A stretch of DNA of 64,000 nt from Hyphomicrobium zavarzinii ATCC 27496. Lineage in GTDB: Bacteria; Pseudomonadota; Alphaproteobacteria; Rhizobiales; Hyphomicrobiaceae. Within the stretch, counting starts at the first letter, position 1. Each line of letters opens with the position of its first letter. The stretch lies in NCBI RefSeq assembly GCF_000383415.1, contig NZ_KB911258.1:454267-518266 (forward strand), in the 5' to 3' direction. The position numbers and the translations under genes are program-made. Below are positions 10,502 to 19,608 of this stretch, piece by piece. The notes beneath the pieces are model-generated. The model had not been told where the DNA came from. It searched no databases and worked only from the letters and a program-made list of their open reading frames with translations.

Positions 10502-10717
10502 GCCGCCAAATTGCGAAACCACGACGCGGGCGCGCTTCTCCGGACGAGAAGCGTTCCCGCGCGTGTTTTCAGAAAAGCACTGTTTCGAGGGATCGAGGGC
10601 CGCGCTCGCTCTGGCCTGAAATCGGCGCTTAAGCATACGCCGGCACGGCTTTGCCACGTTTCAGCCAAAGCCTTCACAATACTGTCCAACGGATCGAGGA
10701 AGCCTCGGGAGGCGCGT

Positions 10718-12685
10718 GTGAGGGCTCCCCACCGGTATGCCGCTGTTGCGACAGCCGTTTTGCTGATCGCCGGGGTGTCGCTTCTCCCTGTCGTAGCCGG
10801 AGCCCAGTCCAAGAGCGCCGCTCCCAAGGCCGCTGCCAAGTGCGAGGAAAGCCTCGGCATCTCCATTCTCGCCGCCCCGCTGACGCCCTGGTCCGGCGCG
10901 CCGCTCCGCGTGGTCGTGACGGCCGAGCAGCCGCTCACGGGCGAGCTGTCGCTCGTGGCGCCTGATGGAAGCGTCGCCGCGAAGTCGAGCGATCGCCACG
11001 GCGGGCCGCCCTATTTCTGGTATGCCGAGGTCGCCGCGCCGGGAGCGGGAAAATGGCAAGCGAAGCTCGTGCGCGACGGCGCGGCGGGCGAGTGCGGCAC
11101 GATCCTCCAGGAGGTCGCCGTTCAGCGCAAGCGCCCGCCGGGATTGCGCGCGTCGTCCAAGAATGTCTGGCCCTTGCGCGATGCCTGGAGCCGCGCCAAC
11201 GAGAACCTCTATTCCGCCTGGATCGAGCTTCTCTTCGATGCCCCGCCCGATCAGACGCTGTCCTGGCCCGCGCTGCACGAGGTGCTGCGCGACCGCTCGC
11301 GCAACGTGCTCTTCAATCACCTGGGGCTCGGTGAGGACGAGAAGGGGCAGATCGTGAAGCCCGACTGCGCGGATCTCCCCTATACGCTGCGCGCCTATTT
11401 CGCCTTCAAGATGGGATTGCCGTTCGGATATGCGAAGTGCACGCGCGGAGACAAGGGCAAGCCGCCGCGCTGCGCACAGTGGTGGAACATCGAGAACGAG
11501 GAGCCACCGCCGTCGCCGCAACAGCCCGCGCCCGCCGCCTCTGGCGGTCAGCTCTTCGGACTGTTCGGGGCAGCGGCTCAAACGCCGCCCGCCACCAAGG
11601 TGCCCCAGAGACCGCCGGGCCTCGTGCCCGGCTTCGGGTATTACATCCGCACGACGGTCGCCAACAGCGTCCATTCCGGCAACGGGCGCACGATGGCCGA
11701 TGACGACAACAGCGACTATTACCCCGTGTCGCTCAAGCAGGAGACGCTGCGCCCGGGCACCATCTATGCGGACCCTTACGGGCACCTTCTGGTGCTGGTG
11801 AAGCGCGTGTCGCAGACGAGCGATGCGGCCGGCGTGTTGCTCGCCGTCGATGGGCAGCCCGATGGGACCATCGCGCGCAAGCGGTTCTGGCGCGGCAACT
11901 TCCTGTTCGCCCAGGACCCGGCGCTGGGCGGGCCCGGCTTCAAGCGCTTCCGTCCCATCATGCGCGGCAAAGGCGGTTTGCGCAGGCTTGCGAATGCCGA
12001 GATCGAGAAAAACCCGGGCTACGGCGATTTCTCGCGCGATCAGGCAGCGCTCGCGATCGAGGACTTCTACGATCGCATGGACGACGTGATCTCCCCCAAT
12101 CCGCTGGACCCCGATCGCGCCATGAGGGAGGCCGTTGTCGCGCTCGAGGAGCAGGTGAAGGCCCGCGTCACGTCGGTCGAGAACGGCCGCAAGTATCAGG
12201 ATGGCGGCGGCGCCGAGGTGGCGATGCCGGACGGCGCGTCGATTTTCGAGACCACCGGCGCGTGGGAGGACTTCGCGACGCCCTCCCGCGACCTGCGGCT
12301 GCTGATCGCCATCGACGTCGTGCGCCATTTCCCCGACCGCGTGGCCCGCCGTCCCGAGCGCTATGCGATGCCGCCCGGCAAGAGCGCGGCCGATGTAAAG
12401 GACGCGCTGGAACGCTCACTCTCGTCCGACCTGGAGGCCCGAAAGTTCACCTATACGCGCAGCGATGGCTCGGCGTGGACGCTAACTCTCAAGGACGTCG
12501 TCGGCCGGATCGGCGCGCTGGAGATGGCCTACAACGTCAACGACTGTGTGGAGCTGCGCTGGGGCGCGGCAGACGGCAGCGACGAGGCGAAGACCTGCAA
12601 GCGCCGCGCGCCCGAAGCGCAACGCGGGAAGATGACGGAGTACCGCGCCTGGTTCAACGAACGCCGCCGCCCGCCGCGCGGCTGA
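10718..12685 (+). CDS. Exported protein of unknown function with possible papain/NlpC-like Cys-His pair
   Basis: This is a 655-residue protein. The start chosen is GTG at 10718, with GGGAGG 5 bases upstream, which places a signal peptide at the N-terminus (RYAAVATAVLLIAGVSLLPV, cleavage near AGA-QS). An Ig-like or beta-rich segment (residues about 40-140) is followed by a region with KPDCADLPYTLRAYFAFK, Cys at about 217. After a Pro/Gln-rich linker comes GTIYADPYGHLLVLVKRV, His at about 356. A Cys at a helix start followed by a strand with His resembles NlpC/P60 or papain-like folds, but this is inference only. No named family is recognised. It lies between cckA and recA as a likely single gene. 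Confidence 0.8.
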   Translation: MRAPHRYAAVATAVLLIAGVSLLPVVAGAQSKSAAPKAAAKCEESLGISILAAPLTPWSGAPLRVVVTAEQPLTGELSLVAPDGSVAAKSSDRHGGPPYFWYAEVAAPGAGKWQAKLVRDGAAGECGTILQEVAVQRKRPPGLRASSKNVWPLRDAWSRANENLYSAWIELLFDAPPDQTLSWPALHEVLRDRSRNVLFNHLGLGEDEKGQIVKPDCADLPYTLRAYFAFKMGLPFGYAKCTRGDKGKPPRCAQWWNIENEEPPPSPQQPAPAASGGQLFGLFGAAAQTPPATKVPQRPPGLVPGFGYYIRTTVANSVHSGNGRTMADDDNSDYYPVSLKQETLRPGTIYADPYGHLLVLVKRVSQTSDAAGVLLAVDGQPDGTIARKRFWRGNFLFAQDPALGGPGFKRFRPIMRGKGGLRRLANAEIEKNPGYGDFSRDQAALAIEDFYDRMDDVISPNPLDPDRAMREAVVALEEQVKARVTSVENGRKYQDGGGAEVAMPDGASIFETTGAWEDFATPSRDLRLLIAIDVVRHFPDRVARRPERYAMPPGKSAADVKDALERSLSSDLEARKFTYTRSDGSAWTLTLKDVVGRIGALEMAYNVNDCVELRWGAADGSDEAKTCKRRAPEAQRGKMTEYRAWFNERRRPPRG

Positions 12686-12699
12686 TCACTTGAGGCCGG

Positions 12700-12894
12700 T
12701 CAGCCGAGGTCGATGCGCCCGTCCACCTCATGGCGAAGATCGGTCCCTTCCGCCGTCAGCACCATCTTCACTTTCAGCGTGCCTTTGCCGGCGAGTGCCC
12801 GCTCGCGCACGATCCGCTCGATCTCCTGCTGCGAGGAGATGCCCACTTCCTTGAGGAAGCGGCGTAGCGACAGATTGAAGTGCTCGTTTTCCAT
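12700..12894 (-). CDS. Small DUF6494-like protein
   Basis: This 64-residue acidic/basic cytoplasmic protein begins MENEHFNLSLRRFLKEVGIS and contains QQEIERIVRERALAGKG and a C-terminal LTAEGTDLRHEVDGRIDLG. I recall the pattern from DUF6494 proteins of alphaproteobacteria; the function is unknown. GGAG lies 7 bases before the ATG. It is convergent with the large exported-protein gene, with only 14 bases between the stops. Confidence 0.72.
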   Translation of the reverse strand: MENEHFNLSLRRFLKEVGISSQQEIERIVRERALAGKGTLKVKMVLTAEGTDLRHEVDGRIDLG

Positions 12895-13039
12895 GACGTG
12901 TCTCCATCTCGTTCTCGTTTGGGCGCGCACACTCCGGGCACACAGCGGGTTAAGCGCGGCCCTGTGCGGGGCGGCGCAGGCGTGGCAGGCATCATAGCTC
13001 TCTCCCAACGAGAAGAGCCGACTTAGGTTCAGCGGAGGA

Positions 13040-13330
13040 TCAGCGCTTCTGGGGCGAGACGGCGTCGAGCAGCGTCTCGAGCATTTCACTTGCTGTCGAG
13101 AGCACGGCCGCATTCATGCGGTAGGCAAGCTCGACCTCTTTGAGCGAGACGAGGTTTTCGATCGGGTCTCCGACAGGAAGCGCGCCCACACGAACCCCCG
13201 GCGTGCCGCTCGCGGGAGACGAGGGGGACGGCGCCGTCGCACCCGTCGCCGCGATGCTCGACGCAATCTCCCCAGCCCGCTGCGCTTGGATCGCGAGGCC
13301 GTTGGAGGCGATGGTGAGGGGAGCGAACAT
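13040..13330 (-). CDS. Small flagellar rod/hook-like protein
   Basis: This is a 96-residue protein. The N-terminus (MFAPLTIASNGLAIQAQRAG) resembles the start helix of flagellar rod proteins such as FlgC. The C-terminus (VSLKEVELAYRMNAAVLSTASEMLETLLDAV) resembles the terminal helix of rod and hook proteins. The central part is a Pro/Ser/Thr/Gly-rich linker. It therefore looks like the two coiled-coil ends of a flagellar axial protein without a folded middle domain. A GTG at 13363 is an alternative start that adds 11 residues. The gene stands alone, divergent from recA, away from any flagellar cluster in view. Confidence 0.68.
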   Translation of the reverse strand: MFAPLTIASNGLAIQAQRAGEIASSIAATGATAPSPSSPASGTPGVRVGALPVGDPIENLVSLKEVELAYRMNAAVLSTASEMLETLLDAVSPQKR

Positions 13331-13432
13331 GGAGGCCGGTTCCGGGAGCCCAGACACCTCCACCCTGACCGCCAGCCCCTAAAAGCCCGTTAAGAACTTT
13401 CCGCAGCCACGCGATCACACGTAGACAGATGA

Positions 13433-13447
13433 GAACAAAACAAGTAC
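13433..13447 (+). promoter_or_regulatory. Candidate LexA (SOS) box upstream of recA
   Basis: GAAC, 7 bases, GTAC lies about 70 bases upstream of the recA start. The established alphaproteobacterial LexA site is GAAC-N7-GAAC (equivalently GTTC-N7-GTTC), so there is one mismatch. Position and partner gene fit SOS control. The site is shared with the divergent small flagellar-like gene. Confidence 0.5.
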
Positions 13448-13515
13448 AACTTATCCAACGCGTCGAGTCGCCCCGAACCTGTAACCACAACCGTTAACAT
13501 GCCATAAGGTGCCAC

Positions 13516-14682
13516 ATGAACAAGCCGGACCTGCGTGTCGTCGAAGGGGGAAGTATGATGGACAAGAACAAGGCGCAGGCACTCGCGCAGGCGCTGGAGC
13601 TGATCGACAAGAACTTCGGAAAAGGGTCGATCATGCGGTTGGGCGCCAACGAGCGCTCCATGGACATCGAGGCCGTCTCGACGGGGTCGCTGGGCCTCGA
13701 CATCGCCCTCGGCATCGGCGGTCTGCCCAAGGGCCGCGTCATCGAGATCTACGGCCCGGAATCCTCGGGCAAGACCACGCTTACGCTTCAGGTTATCGCG
13801 GAAGCCCAGAAGAAGGGCGGCGTCTGCGCGTTCGTGGACGCCGAGCATGCGCTCGATCCCGCTTACGCCAAGAAGCTCGGCGTGAAGATCGAGGATCTTC
13901 TGGTCTCCCAGCCAGACGCTGGCGAGCAGGCGCTCGAAATCACCAATACGCTCGTAAGCTCGGGTGCGATCGACGTTGTGGTCGTGGATAGCGTGGCCGC
14001 GTTGACCCCCAAGGCCGAGCTCGACGGCGAGATGGGCGACTCGCTCCCCGGTCTCCAGGCGCGCCTCATGAGCCAGGCGCTCCGCAAGCTCACCGCCTCG
14101 ATTTCGAAATCGAAGTGCATGGTGATCTTCATCAACCAGATCCGCATGAAGATCGGCGTGATGTTCGGCAACCCCGAGACCACGACCGGCGGCAACGCCT
14201 TGAAGTTCTACTCCTCCGTCCGCCTCGACATCCGCCGCATCGGCCAGATCAAGGAGCGCGAGGAGACGATCGGCAACCAGACCCGCGTCAAGGTCGTCAA
14301 GAACAAGGTCGCTCCGCCCTTCAAGCAGGTCGAGTTCGACATCATGTACGGCGAGGGCATCTCCAAGACGGGCGAGTTGATCGACCTCGGCGTCAAGGCC
14401 GGCATCGTCGAGAAGTCGGGCGCGTGGCTCTCCTACGAGGGCGAGCGCATCGGCCAGGGCCGCGAGAACGCCAAGCTGTTCCTCAAGGAAAATCCCAAGA
14501 TTGCCAATCAGATCGAGAAGGCGATCCGGGCCAGTGCAGGGCTCATCGTCGACAAGATGCTGACCGATCCGGACGACGAAGGCTCCTCGGCCGACACCGA
14601 GATGCCAGACGAGGACGGCGTGCTCCCGGAGGCGTCCGACGCCGCCGCCAAGAAGGGGGCAGGACGCGGCGCCAAGCGCTGA
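13516..14682 (+). CDS. recA: Recombinase RecA
   Basis: This 388-residue protein forms ATP-dependent filaments on single-stranded DNA for homologous recombination and stimulates LexA self-cleavage. Walker A is GPESSGKTT at residues 80-88. Walker B is [10 protein letters not shown]. The MAW motif and loop L2 ([20 protein letters not shown]) and the C-terminal acidic tail ([17 protein letters not shown]) are present. The length is somewhat above the usual 350-360 because of a 14-residue N-terminal lead. The internal ATG-ATG at 13555 and 13558 offers alternative starts. The upstream GAAC-N7-GTAC site suggests SOS control. Confidence 0.97.
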   Translation: MNKPDLRVVEGGSMMDKNKAQALAQALELIDKNFGKGSIMRLGANERSMDIEAVSTGSLGLDIALGIGGLPKGRVIEIYGPESSGKTTLTLQVIAEAQKKGGVCAFVDAEHALDPAYAKKLGVKIEDLLVSQPDAGEQALEITNTLVSSGAIDVVVVDSVAALTPKAELDGEMGDSLPGLQARLMSQALRKLTASISKSKCMVIFINQIRMKIGVMFGNPETTTGGNALKFYSSVRLDIRRIGQIKEREETIGNQTRVKVVKNKVAPPFKQVEFDIMYGEGISKTGELIDLGVKAGIVEKSGAWLSYEGERIGQGRENAKLFLKENPKIANQIEKAIRASAGLIVDKMLTDPDDEGSSADTEMPDEDGVLPEASDAAAKKGAGRGAKR

Positions 14683-14708
14683 TCCGGAAAATACGAGGAA
14701 AATCATTG

Positions 14709-14745
14709 GGCGCAGCCTGGGGAAGCCCGGCGCTGCGCCTTTTGC
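14709..14745 (+). terminator. Rho-independent terminator after recA
   Basis: GGCGCAGC pairs with GCTGCGCC around a 15-base loop and is followed by TTTTGCGTTT, 26 bases after the recA stop. Confidence 0.75.
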
Positions 14746-14896
14746 GTTTCTGGACAAGGCCAGGGCCAGACGGCTAAAAGCAGCCCAATAGCCAATAGCG
14801 CCTTCCGAGCGCGACCGGCACCGACCGCTTCTACCCCGTCTTGGCTGCGAAGGCGGCCGTCCACGCAAGTCTCCGTACCTCGACTTCGAGGCGTCG

Positions 14897-14975
14897 TGGA
14901 TCCCGGCCGTTGTCCGTGCGAAGCATGGCTCCGTCATGAGATGGAGCCCGGCTCCGTCAGGGCACCGGGATGACG
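14897..14975. repeat. Palindromic intergenic element between recA and alaS
   Basis: The 346-base gap between recA and alaS contains an imperfect palindrome. Its outer arms are GGATCCCGG and CCGGGATGAC and an inner stem is GGCTCC/GGAGCC. The arms resemble the CATCCCGG...CCGGGAT units found elsewhere in the window (27336 and 29384), suggesting a degenerate member of a REP-like family. Nothing else is recognised in the gap apart from the recA terminator. Confidence 0.5.
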
Positions 14976-15028
14976 AAAGCTGAGTTGGTCGGTCTCTGTC
15001 GGTCGGTGGCCAAACCACGGATTATGAG

Positions 15029-17728
15029 ATGACTGGCGTCAACGAGATCAGACGGGCGTTTCTCGAGTACTTCAAGGCGGCGGGCCACGAGGTGGTGCCG
15101 TCGTCGCCGCTCGTGCCGCGCAACGACCCCTCGCTGATGTTCACCAACGCCGGCATGGTGCAGTTCAAGAACGTCTTCACCGGCCAGGAGACGCGACCCT
15201 ACGTGCGCGCCGCCTCCTCGCAGAAGTGCGTCCGCGCCGGCGGCAAGCACAACGACCTCGACAACGTCGGCTACACCGCCCGCCACCACACCTTCTTCGA
15301 GATGCTCGGCAACTTCTCGTTCGGCGACTACTTCAAGGAGCGCGCGATCGAGCTGGCCTGGAACCTCATCACGAAGGAGTTCGGCCTCGACGCGAAACGC
15401 CTCTCCGTCACCGTCTATCACGAGGACGACGAGGCACACGCCATCTGGAAGAAGCTCACCGGCTTTGGCGACGACAAGCTGATCCGCATCGCCACCAAGG
15501 ACAACTTCTGGCAGATGGGCGACACGGGCCCGTGCGGCCCCTGCACCGAGATCTTCTATGATCACGGGCCCAAGATCCCCGGCGGCCCGCCCGGCTCGCC
15601 GGATGCCGACGGCGATCGCTTTATCGAGATCTGGAACCTCGTGTTCATGCAGTTCGAGCAGCTGCCCTCGGGCGAGCGCATCAATCTGCCGAAGGCGTCC
15701 GTCGATACCGGCATGGGGCTTGAGCGCATCGCAGCCGTGCTCCAGGGCACGCACGACAACTACGAGATCGATCTTTTCAGGAACCTGATCGCTACGATCC
15801 GCGACGAGTGCCGCAAGCTCGGCGCGTCCGATCACCCCGAAGGCGTTGACGTGAAGCCCGCCCGCCGCGTCATTGCCGATCACCTGCGCGCCACGAGCTT
15901 CCTGATCGCCGACGGCGTGCTGCCCTCGAACGAAGGCCGCGGCTACGTGCTCCGCCGTATTATGCGCCGCGCCATGCGCTACGCCCACCAGTTGGGCTGC
16001 AACGATCCGCTGATGTACCGCCTCGTGCCCTCGCTGGTCCGCGAGATGGGCGCGGCTTATCCGGAGCTCGGCCGCGCCGAAGCGCTCATCACCGAGACGC
16101 TGAAGCTCGAGGAGACCAAGTTCAAGAAGACGCTCGGTAACGGCTTGAAGCTGCTGGGCGAAGCTTCGGCAAGCCTGAAGAAGGGTGACGTCTTCCCGGG
16201 CGATGTCGCCTTCAAGCTCTACGATACCTACGGCTTCCCCCTCGATCTCACCGAGGATGCGCTGCGCGCCCGCGACATCGCCGTCGATACCAAGGGATTC
16301 GACAGCGCCATGGCGAAGCAGAAGGAGGAGGCGCGCCGCGCCTGGAAGGGATCGGGCGAGGCCGCAACCGAGGAGATCTGGTTCGAAATCAAGGAGGAGA
16401 CTGGCGCCACCGAGTTCCTCGGCTACGACACCGAGGTGGCTGAAGGCGAGATCCGCGCGATCGTCGCCGGCGGAAAGCCGGTGAAGGCGCTGAAGGCGGG
16501 CGAGGAAGGCGCACTTATTCTCAACCAGACGCCCTTCTACGGCGAGAGCGGCGGCCAGGTCGGAGACGAGGGCGTCATCCGGGGCGCCAAGGGTGCGCTA
16601 TTCCGCGTGACGGATACGCAGAAGAAGCTAGGCGACCTGTTCGTGCATTTCGGCAAGGTGGAGAAGGGCAGCTTCAAGTCCGGCGAGGCCGTCGAACTCG
16701 AGGTCGATCACGAGCGGCGCACGGCGACACGTGCGAACCATTCGGCAACCCACCTCTTGCACGAGGCCCTTCGCCAAGTGCTCGGCCTCCATGTGGCCCA
16801 GAAGGGCTCTCTCGTCTCGCCGGAGCGCCTGCGCTTCGACTTCGTGCACCAGAAGCCCATGACGGCGGATGAGATTGCCGAGGTCGAGAAGCTCGCCAAC
16901 GAGATCGTGCTGCAGAACAGTCCGGTCGAGACGCGCCTGATGGCGCTCGAGGATGCGAAGGCGTCGGGGGCCATGGCGTTGTTCGGTGAGAAGTACGGCG
17001 ACGAGGTGCGCGTGGTCTCCATGGGCGACGCTGCCCCCGGCGCGAACAAGGCTTGGTCCGTCGAGCTGTGCGGCGGCACGCACGCGCGGCGCACGGGCGA
17101 TATCGGTCTCGTGAAGGTCGTAGCCGAAAGTGCAAGCTCGGCCGGTGTGCGCCGTATCGAGGCGCTGACCGGCGATGGCGCACGCGCCTACCTCGCCGAA
17201 GCCGATGCGCGTCTCAAGGAGGCGGCAGCCGTGCTGAAGACGCGGCCCGAGGATCTCGTCGAGCGGCTGAAGATCCTCGTCGAGGAGCGTAAGACGCTCG
17301 AGCGCCAGCTCGCCGAGGCCAAGAAGCAGATTGCGCTCGGCGGAGCCGGGCCGGCTCAGAACGGCGCCTCGGCGCCCGCCAGCGCCGTGCGCACGGTGGG
17401 CGACGTGAAGCTGCTCGCCCGCTCCGTGCAGGGGCTCAACCCGAAAGACCTGCGCGGCCTCGTCGACGACGGAAAGAAGCAGGTCGGTTCGGGCGTCGTC
17501 GCCATTGTCGGCGTCACCGAGGATGGCAAGGCCGGCCTTGCGGTCGGCGTGACCGAGGACCTGATCAAGGTCTGGAGCGCTGTCGATCTCGTGAAGGTCG
17601 GCGCGGAGGCCCTTGGCGGCAAGGGCGGCGGTGGCCGGCCGGACATGGCCCAGGCCGGAGGCCCTGACGGCGCCAAGGCTCCGGACGCGCTCGCCGCCAT
17701 CGAAGCCCGTCTCGGCGCCGGCGCTTAA
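15029..17728 (+). CDS. alaS: Alanyl-tRNA synthetase
   Basis: This is an 899-residue class II synthetase charging tRNA-Ala. The N-terminal catalytic core shows motif 2 ([19 protein letters not shown]). The editing domain has both metal-binding halves, HSATHLLH and CGGTH, which clear mischarged Ser and Gly. The C-terminal coiled-coil and C-Ala domain ends in the [12 protein letters not shown] motif. Length is standard. Position after recA matches the gene order I recall in related genomes. Confidence 0.97.
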   Translation: MTGVNEIRRAFLEYFKAAGHEVVPSSPLVPRNDPSLMFTNAGMVQFKNVFTGQETRPYVRAASSQKCVRAGGKHNDLDNVGYTARHHTFFEMLGNFSFGDYFKERAIELAWNLITKEFGLDAKRLSVTVYHEDDEAHAIWKKLTGFGDDKLIRIATKDNFWQMGDTGPCGPCTEIFYDHGPKIPGGPPGSPDADGDRFIEIWNLVFMQFEQLPSGERINLPKASVDTGMGLERIAAVLQGTHDNYEIDLFRNLIATIRDECRKLGASDHPEGVDVKPARRVIADHLRATSFLIADGVLPSNEGRGYVLRRIMRRAMRYAHQLGCNDPLMYRLVPSLVREMGAAYPELGRAEALITETLKLEETKFKKTLGNGLKLLGEASASLKKGDVFPGDVAFKLYDTYGFPLDLTEDALRARDIAVDTKGFDSAMAKQKEEARRAWKGSGEAATEEIWFEIKEETGATEFLGYDTEVAEGEIRAIVAGGKPVKALKAGEEGALILNQTPFYGESGGQVGDEGVIRGAKGALFRVTDTQKKLGDLFVHFGKVEKGSFKSGEAVELEVDHERRTATRANHSATHLLHEALRQVLGLHVAQKGSLVSPERLRFDFVHQKPMTADEIAEVEKLANEIVLQNSPVETRLMALEDAKASGAMALFGEKYGDEVRVVSMGDAAPGANKAWSVELCGGTHARRTGDIGLVKVVAESASSAGVRRIEALTGDGARAYLAEADARLKEAAAVLKTRPEDLVERLKILVEERKTLERQLAEAKKQIALGGAGPAQNGASAPASAVRTVGDVKLLARSVQGLNPKDLRGLVDDGKKQVGSGVVAIVGVTEDGKAGLAVGVTEDLIKVWSAVDLVKVGAEALGGKGGGGRPDMAQAGGPDGAKAPDALAAIEARLGAGA

Positions 17729-17762
17729 AGCCGGTTCGCTCAAGACAACGCGACAAAGAACA

Positions 17763-17807
17763 TGCGGGAGCGTGCGATCCAACGGTATCGGATTGCGCGC
17801 TCCCGCA
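17763..17807 (+). terminator. Hairpin terminator after alaS
   Basis: There is a long stem: TGCGGGAGCG pairs with CGCTCCCGCA, extended inward by the partly paired TGCGATCC/GGATTGCG arms. CATTTGCTC follows. It is 34 bases after the alaS stop. The T run is interrupted, so strength is uncertain. Confidence 0.65.
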
Positions 17808-17854
17808 CATTTGCTCGCATGGCCGCTTGCGCCGGAGAAGCACGCAGGCACCAT

Positions 17855-17896
17855 CCACTGCCCACTGCCCACTGCCCACTGCCCACTGCCCACTGC
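17855..17896. repeat. Six perfect tandem copies of a 7-bp unit
   Basis: CCACTGC is repeated six times without mismatch between the alaS terminator and the small gene that ends at 17902. It is non-coding by position and has the form of a variable-number tandem repeat. Confidence 0.9.
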
Positions 17897-17901
17897 CTCA
17901 C

Positions 17902-18135
17902 TCACGGTCTGCACGCCATCGCCAGCTTGAACAGCCCCCACGAGAGGCCGCGCCGCGAATGCCGCCAGCAGAGTGCGATCAGCGGCTTCGAGAGAATGTC
18001 CCAGATCATCAGCGTCGCCGCCGTCGTCGCGATCTCGCGCCAGGTGAGATCGGGCATCGCCAGCACCAGATCCAAAAGCGTCGGATCGAGCACCAGGTCG
18101 TAGAGAAGCTCGGAAACCTGTGAAGACGCCGCCAT
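17902..18135 (-). CDS. Small hypothetical protein
   Basis: This is a 77-residue protein, MAASSQVSELLYDLVLDPTL..., with amphipathic or weakly hydrophobic segments (TAATLMIWDILSKPLIALCW) and a basic patch (RHSRRGLSW). A strong ribosome binding site (GGAGGGG, 5 bases before the ATG) supports it. No family is recognised. It lies convergent to alaS. Confidence 0.6.
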   Translation of the reverse strand: MAASSQVSELLYDLVLDPTLLDLVLAMPDLTWREIATTAATLMIWDILSKPLIALCWRHSRRGLSWGLFKLAMACRP

Positions 18136-18185
18136 CGCACCCCTCCCTCAATCGCCGTCGGGAGGAAGCTGAAAACATCCTTAAG

Positions 18186-18359
18186 ATGGACAAGTGCGAA
18201 CATGAAAAGCGTGAGTTGACGGAATACCTTGAAGAGCACGGCGAAGAATTTGATTTAATGCGTGCGGACACAACTCGAAGCCGGCGCATTCCTTCGAATT
18301 GCGATGACAAGAAGAGGATAAAAAATAAGCAAAATCAGTTCGTTGACGAACCAGATTAG
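18186..18359 (+). CDS. Doubtful small charged ORF in AT-rich region
   Basis: A 57-residue frame (MDKCEHEKRELTEYLEEHGE...) is highly charged and lies in the AT-rich 18136-18503 stretch between two divergent genes. It lacks a good ribosome binding site and its composition may only reflect the local A-richness. Apart from this and probable promoters, nothing else is seen in that stretch. Confidence 0.22.
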   Translation: MDKCEHEKRELTEYLEEHGEEFDLMRADTTRSRRIPSNCDDKKRIKNKQNQFVDEPD

Positions 18360-18503
18360 AGTGAAATGTAACGAATGAAATGAATGCAACGCCATCTGGC
18401 TTGCGACGCATCGGATCAAATGCAATAGAAGGAACCATACGCATTCGCATCGGCAGCGCGCGAATGCAAAGCCATTCAATTCCATTCGTATGGAGTAGAG
18501 GCG

Positions 18504-19073
18504 ATGGCCGCCGATGGCACCGCGGGCGGACCTGGCCACGATCAGGTCACACACATTTTCGCGACGTTCGCCCGTGAGGTGTTCAACCCCATGGTGGCGC
18601 TTAGTGGTGTCTCCACCGCCGAGCGGCGCCGGTTGCTGGACGAGATCCGCCGCCGCCTTGATGTCGTGGAGCAGGTGATCGCGACGGCGGACGCTGCAAC
18701 CTATCCCATGCCCGGCTTCCACGCGCCGATTTCTGAGACTTCGCCCTCCGATCTGACGGCTGCCGAGGCCGATGCCGAGGGCTCGGCTCTCGACGAGATT
18801 GGGCGTAACCAGCGCAGCCGGGTGCGGGAGCTGGTGCTGCTTGAGGCGCTCTCTCGCGAAGCTAAAGCCTACTCGCTGCAGCAACTCATGGGTGCCCTCA
18901 CGCAGCGGGGGTTCCAGGATACGCCCTCGGCCGTCGTCTCCCAGCTCCACCGGCTGAAGAAGCTCGAGCTGATCCGCCAGCCGGCCAACAGCACAGGGAT
19001 GTACGAGATCACCAACGCGGGTCTCGGCCATGCCCGCAACCTCCGGTCTAGCTTCGGAGCCTATGTCCCTTAA
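18504..19073 (+). CDS. Hypothetical protein with C-terminal winged-helix-like domain
   Basis: This is a 189-residue protein. Residues about 15-65 are helical (FAREVFNPMVALSGVSTAERRRLLDEI). After an acidic linker, residues about 110-185 look like a winged helix-turn-helix: ELVLLEALSREAKAYSLQQL, then SAVVSQLHRLKKLELIRQP and a final YEITNAG strand. This resembles DNA-binding domains of MarR or PadR type, so a regulator is plausible, with unknown target. It is preceded by AGAGG at moderate spacing and lies in the AT-rich gap after the small gene at 17902. Confidence 0.75.
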   Translation: MAADGTAGGPGHDQVTHIFATFAREVFNPMVALSGVSTAERRRLLDEIRRRLDVVEQVIATADAATYPMPGFHAPISETSPSDLTAAEADAEGSALDEIGRNQRSRVRELVLLEALSREAKAYSLQQLMGALTQRGFQDTPSAVVSQLHRLKKLELIRQPANSTGMYEITNAGLGHARNLRSSFGAYVP

Positions 19074-19244
19074 CGCGATATAAGGGCTTACCCTCGCGGC
19101 AAGTCGTCCATTGACCGGCTACGCGCTGATCTATATCTGGCGCCCCCAACACGGGCCGGGAACTTTTTCCCTGCCCGCTCCGCTGATCGGTCGACTCGGC
19201 TAAAATCGCCGGTCTCGGGGGAATTTCATGAGCGAACAGGACAC

Positions 19245-19406
19245 ATGCGCACACGTCTGCGCGCCTATGCGCGCTTTGAGAGCCTCGTTGCCGCTTTGCG
19301 GCAAGGGTTTCTCCGTCTGATCTTCGGTAAGAACTGGGCATGCGCCCGTTATCAGCGCCGTCGCGTTCCTCTTGCAGGGCCGCGTCCGGGCGCCCGCCTG
19401 AACTGA
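19245..19406 (+). CDS. Doubtful small Arg-rich ORF
   Basis: A 53-residue, strongly basic frame (MRTRLRAYARFESLVAALRQ...) has AGGA just before the ATG. It lies in the 535-base gap between the winged-helix gene and icd, where nothing else is seen except the icd terminator. It may be a small basic protein or chance; no family is recognised. Confidence 0.3.
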   Translation: MRTRLRAYARFESLVAALRQGFLRLIFGKNWACARYQRRRVPLAGPRPGARLN

Positions 19407-19552
19407 TCGTCTGAAGGCGCGCGAGAACGGCTGCCTTCCGGCAGCGAGCGCCGGATCGAGGCTGGCGCCGAGGCGGAAAGCTTCAGGCGCATATCTTCCG
19501 CCGCGCCGGCTGCGGCCACACCCTATTCTCTCGCGATTCTCTCGCGCAAAGG

Positions 19553-19583
19553 AAAACCCGCCCCGGCGTCTGCCGAAGCGGGT
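19553..19583 (-). terminator. Rho-independent terminator after icd
   Basis: Read on the minus strand, ACCCGC with TTCGGC pairs with GCCGGG and GCGGGT around a short loop, followed by TTTTCC. It is 26 bases beyond the icd stop. Confidence 0.75.
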
Positions 19584-19608
19584 CTATTTTGGGTAACCGC
19601 GTAGAGGC

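Noticed and set aside
7757-10657. Minus-strand frame of 966 codons opposite cckA
   Set aside because: cckA on the plus strand has all kinase and receiver motifs; the antisense product is His/Arg/Gly-rich low complexity.
14957-15957. Minus-strand frame opposite the start of alaS
   Set aside because: Antisense shadow of alaS with no domain features.
17855-17896. CCACTGC array considered as a CRISPR-like array
   Set aside because: Units are 7 bases and directly tandem without spacers.
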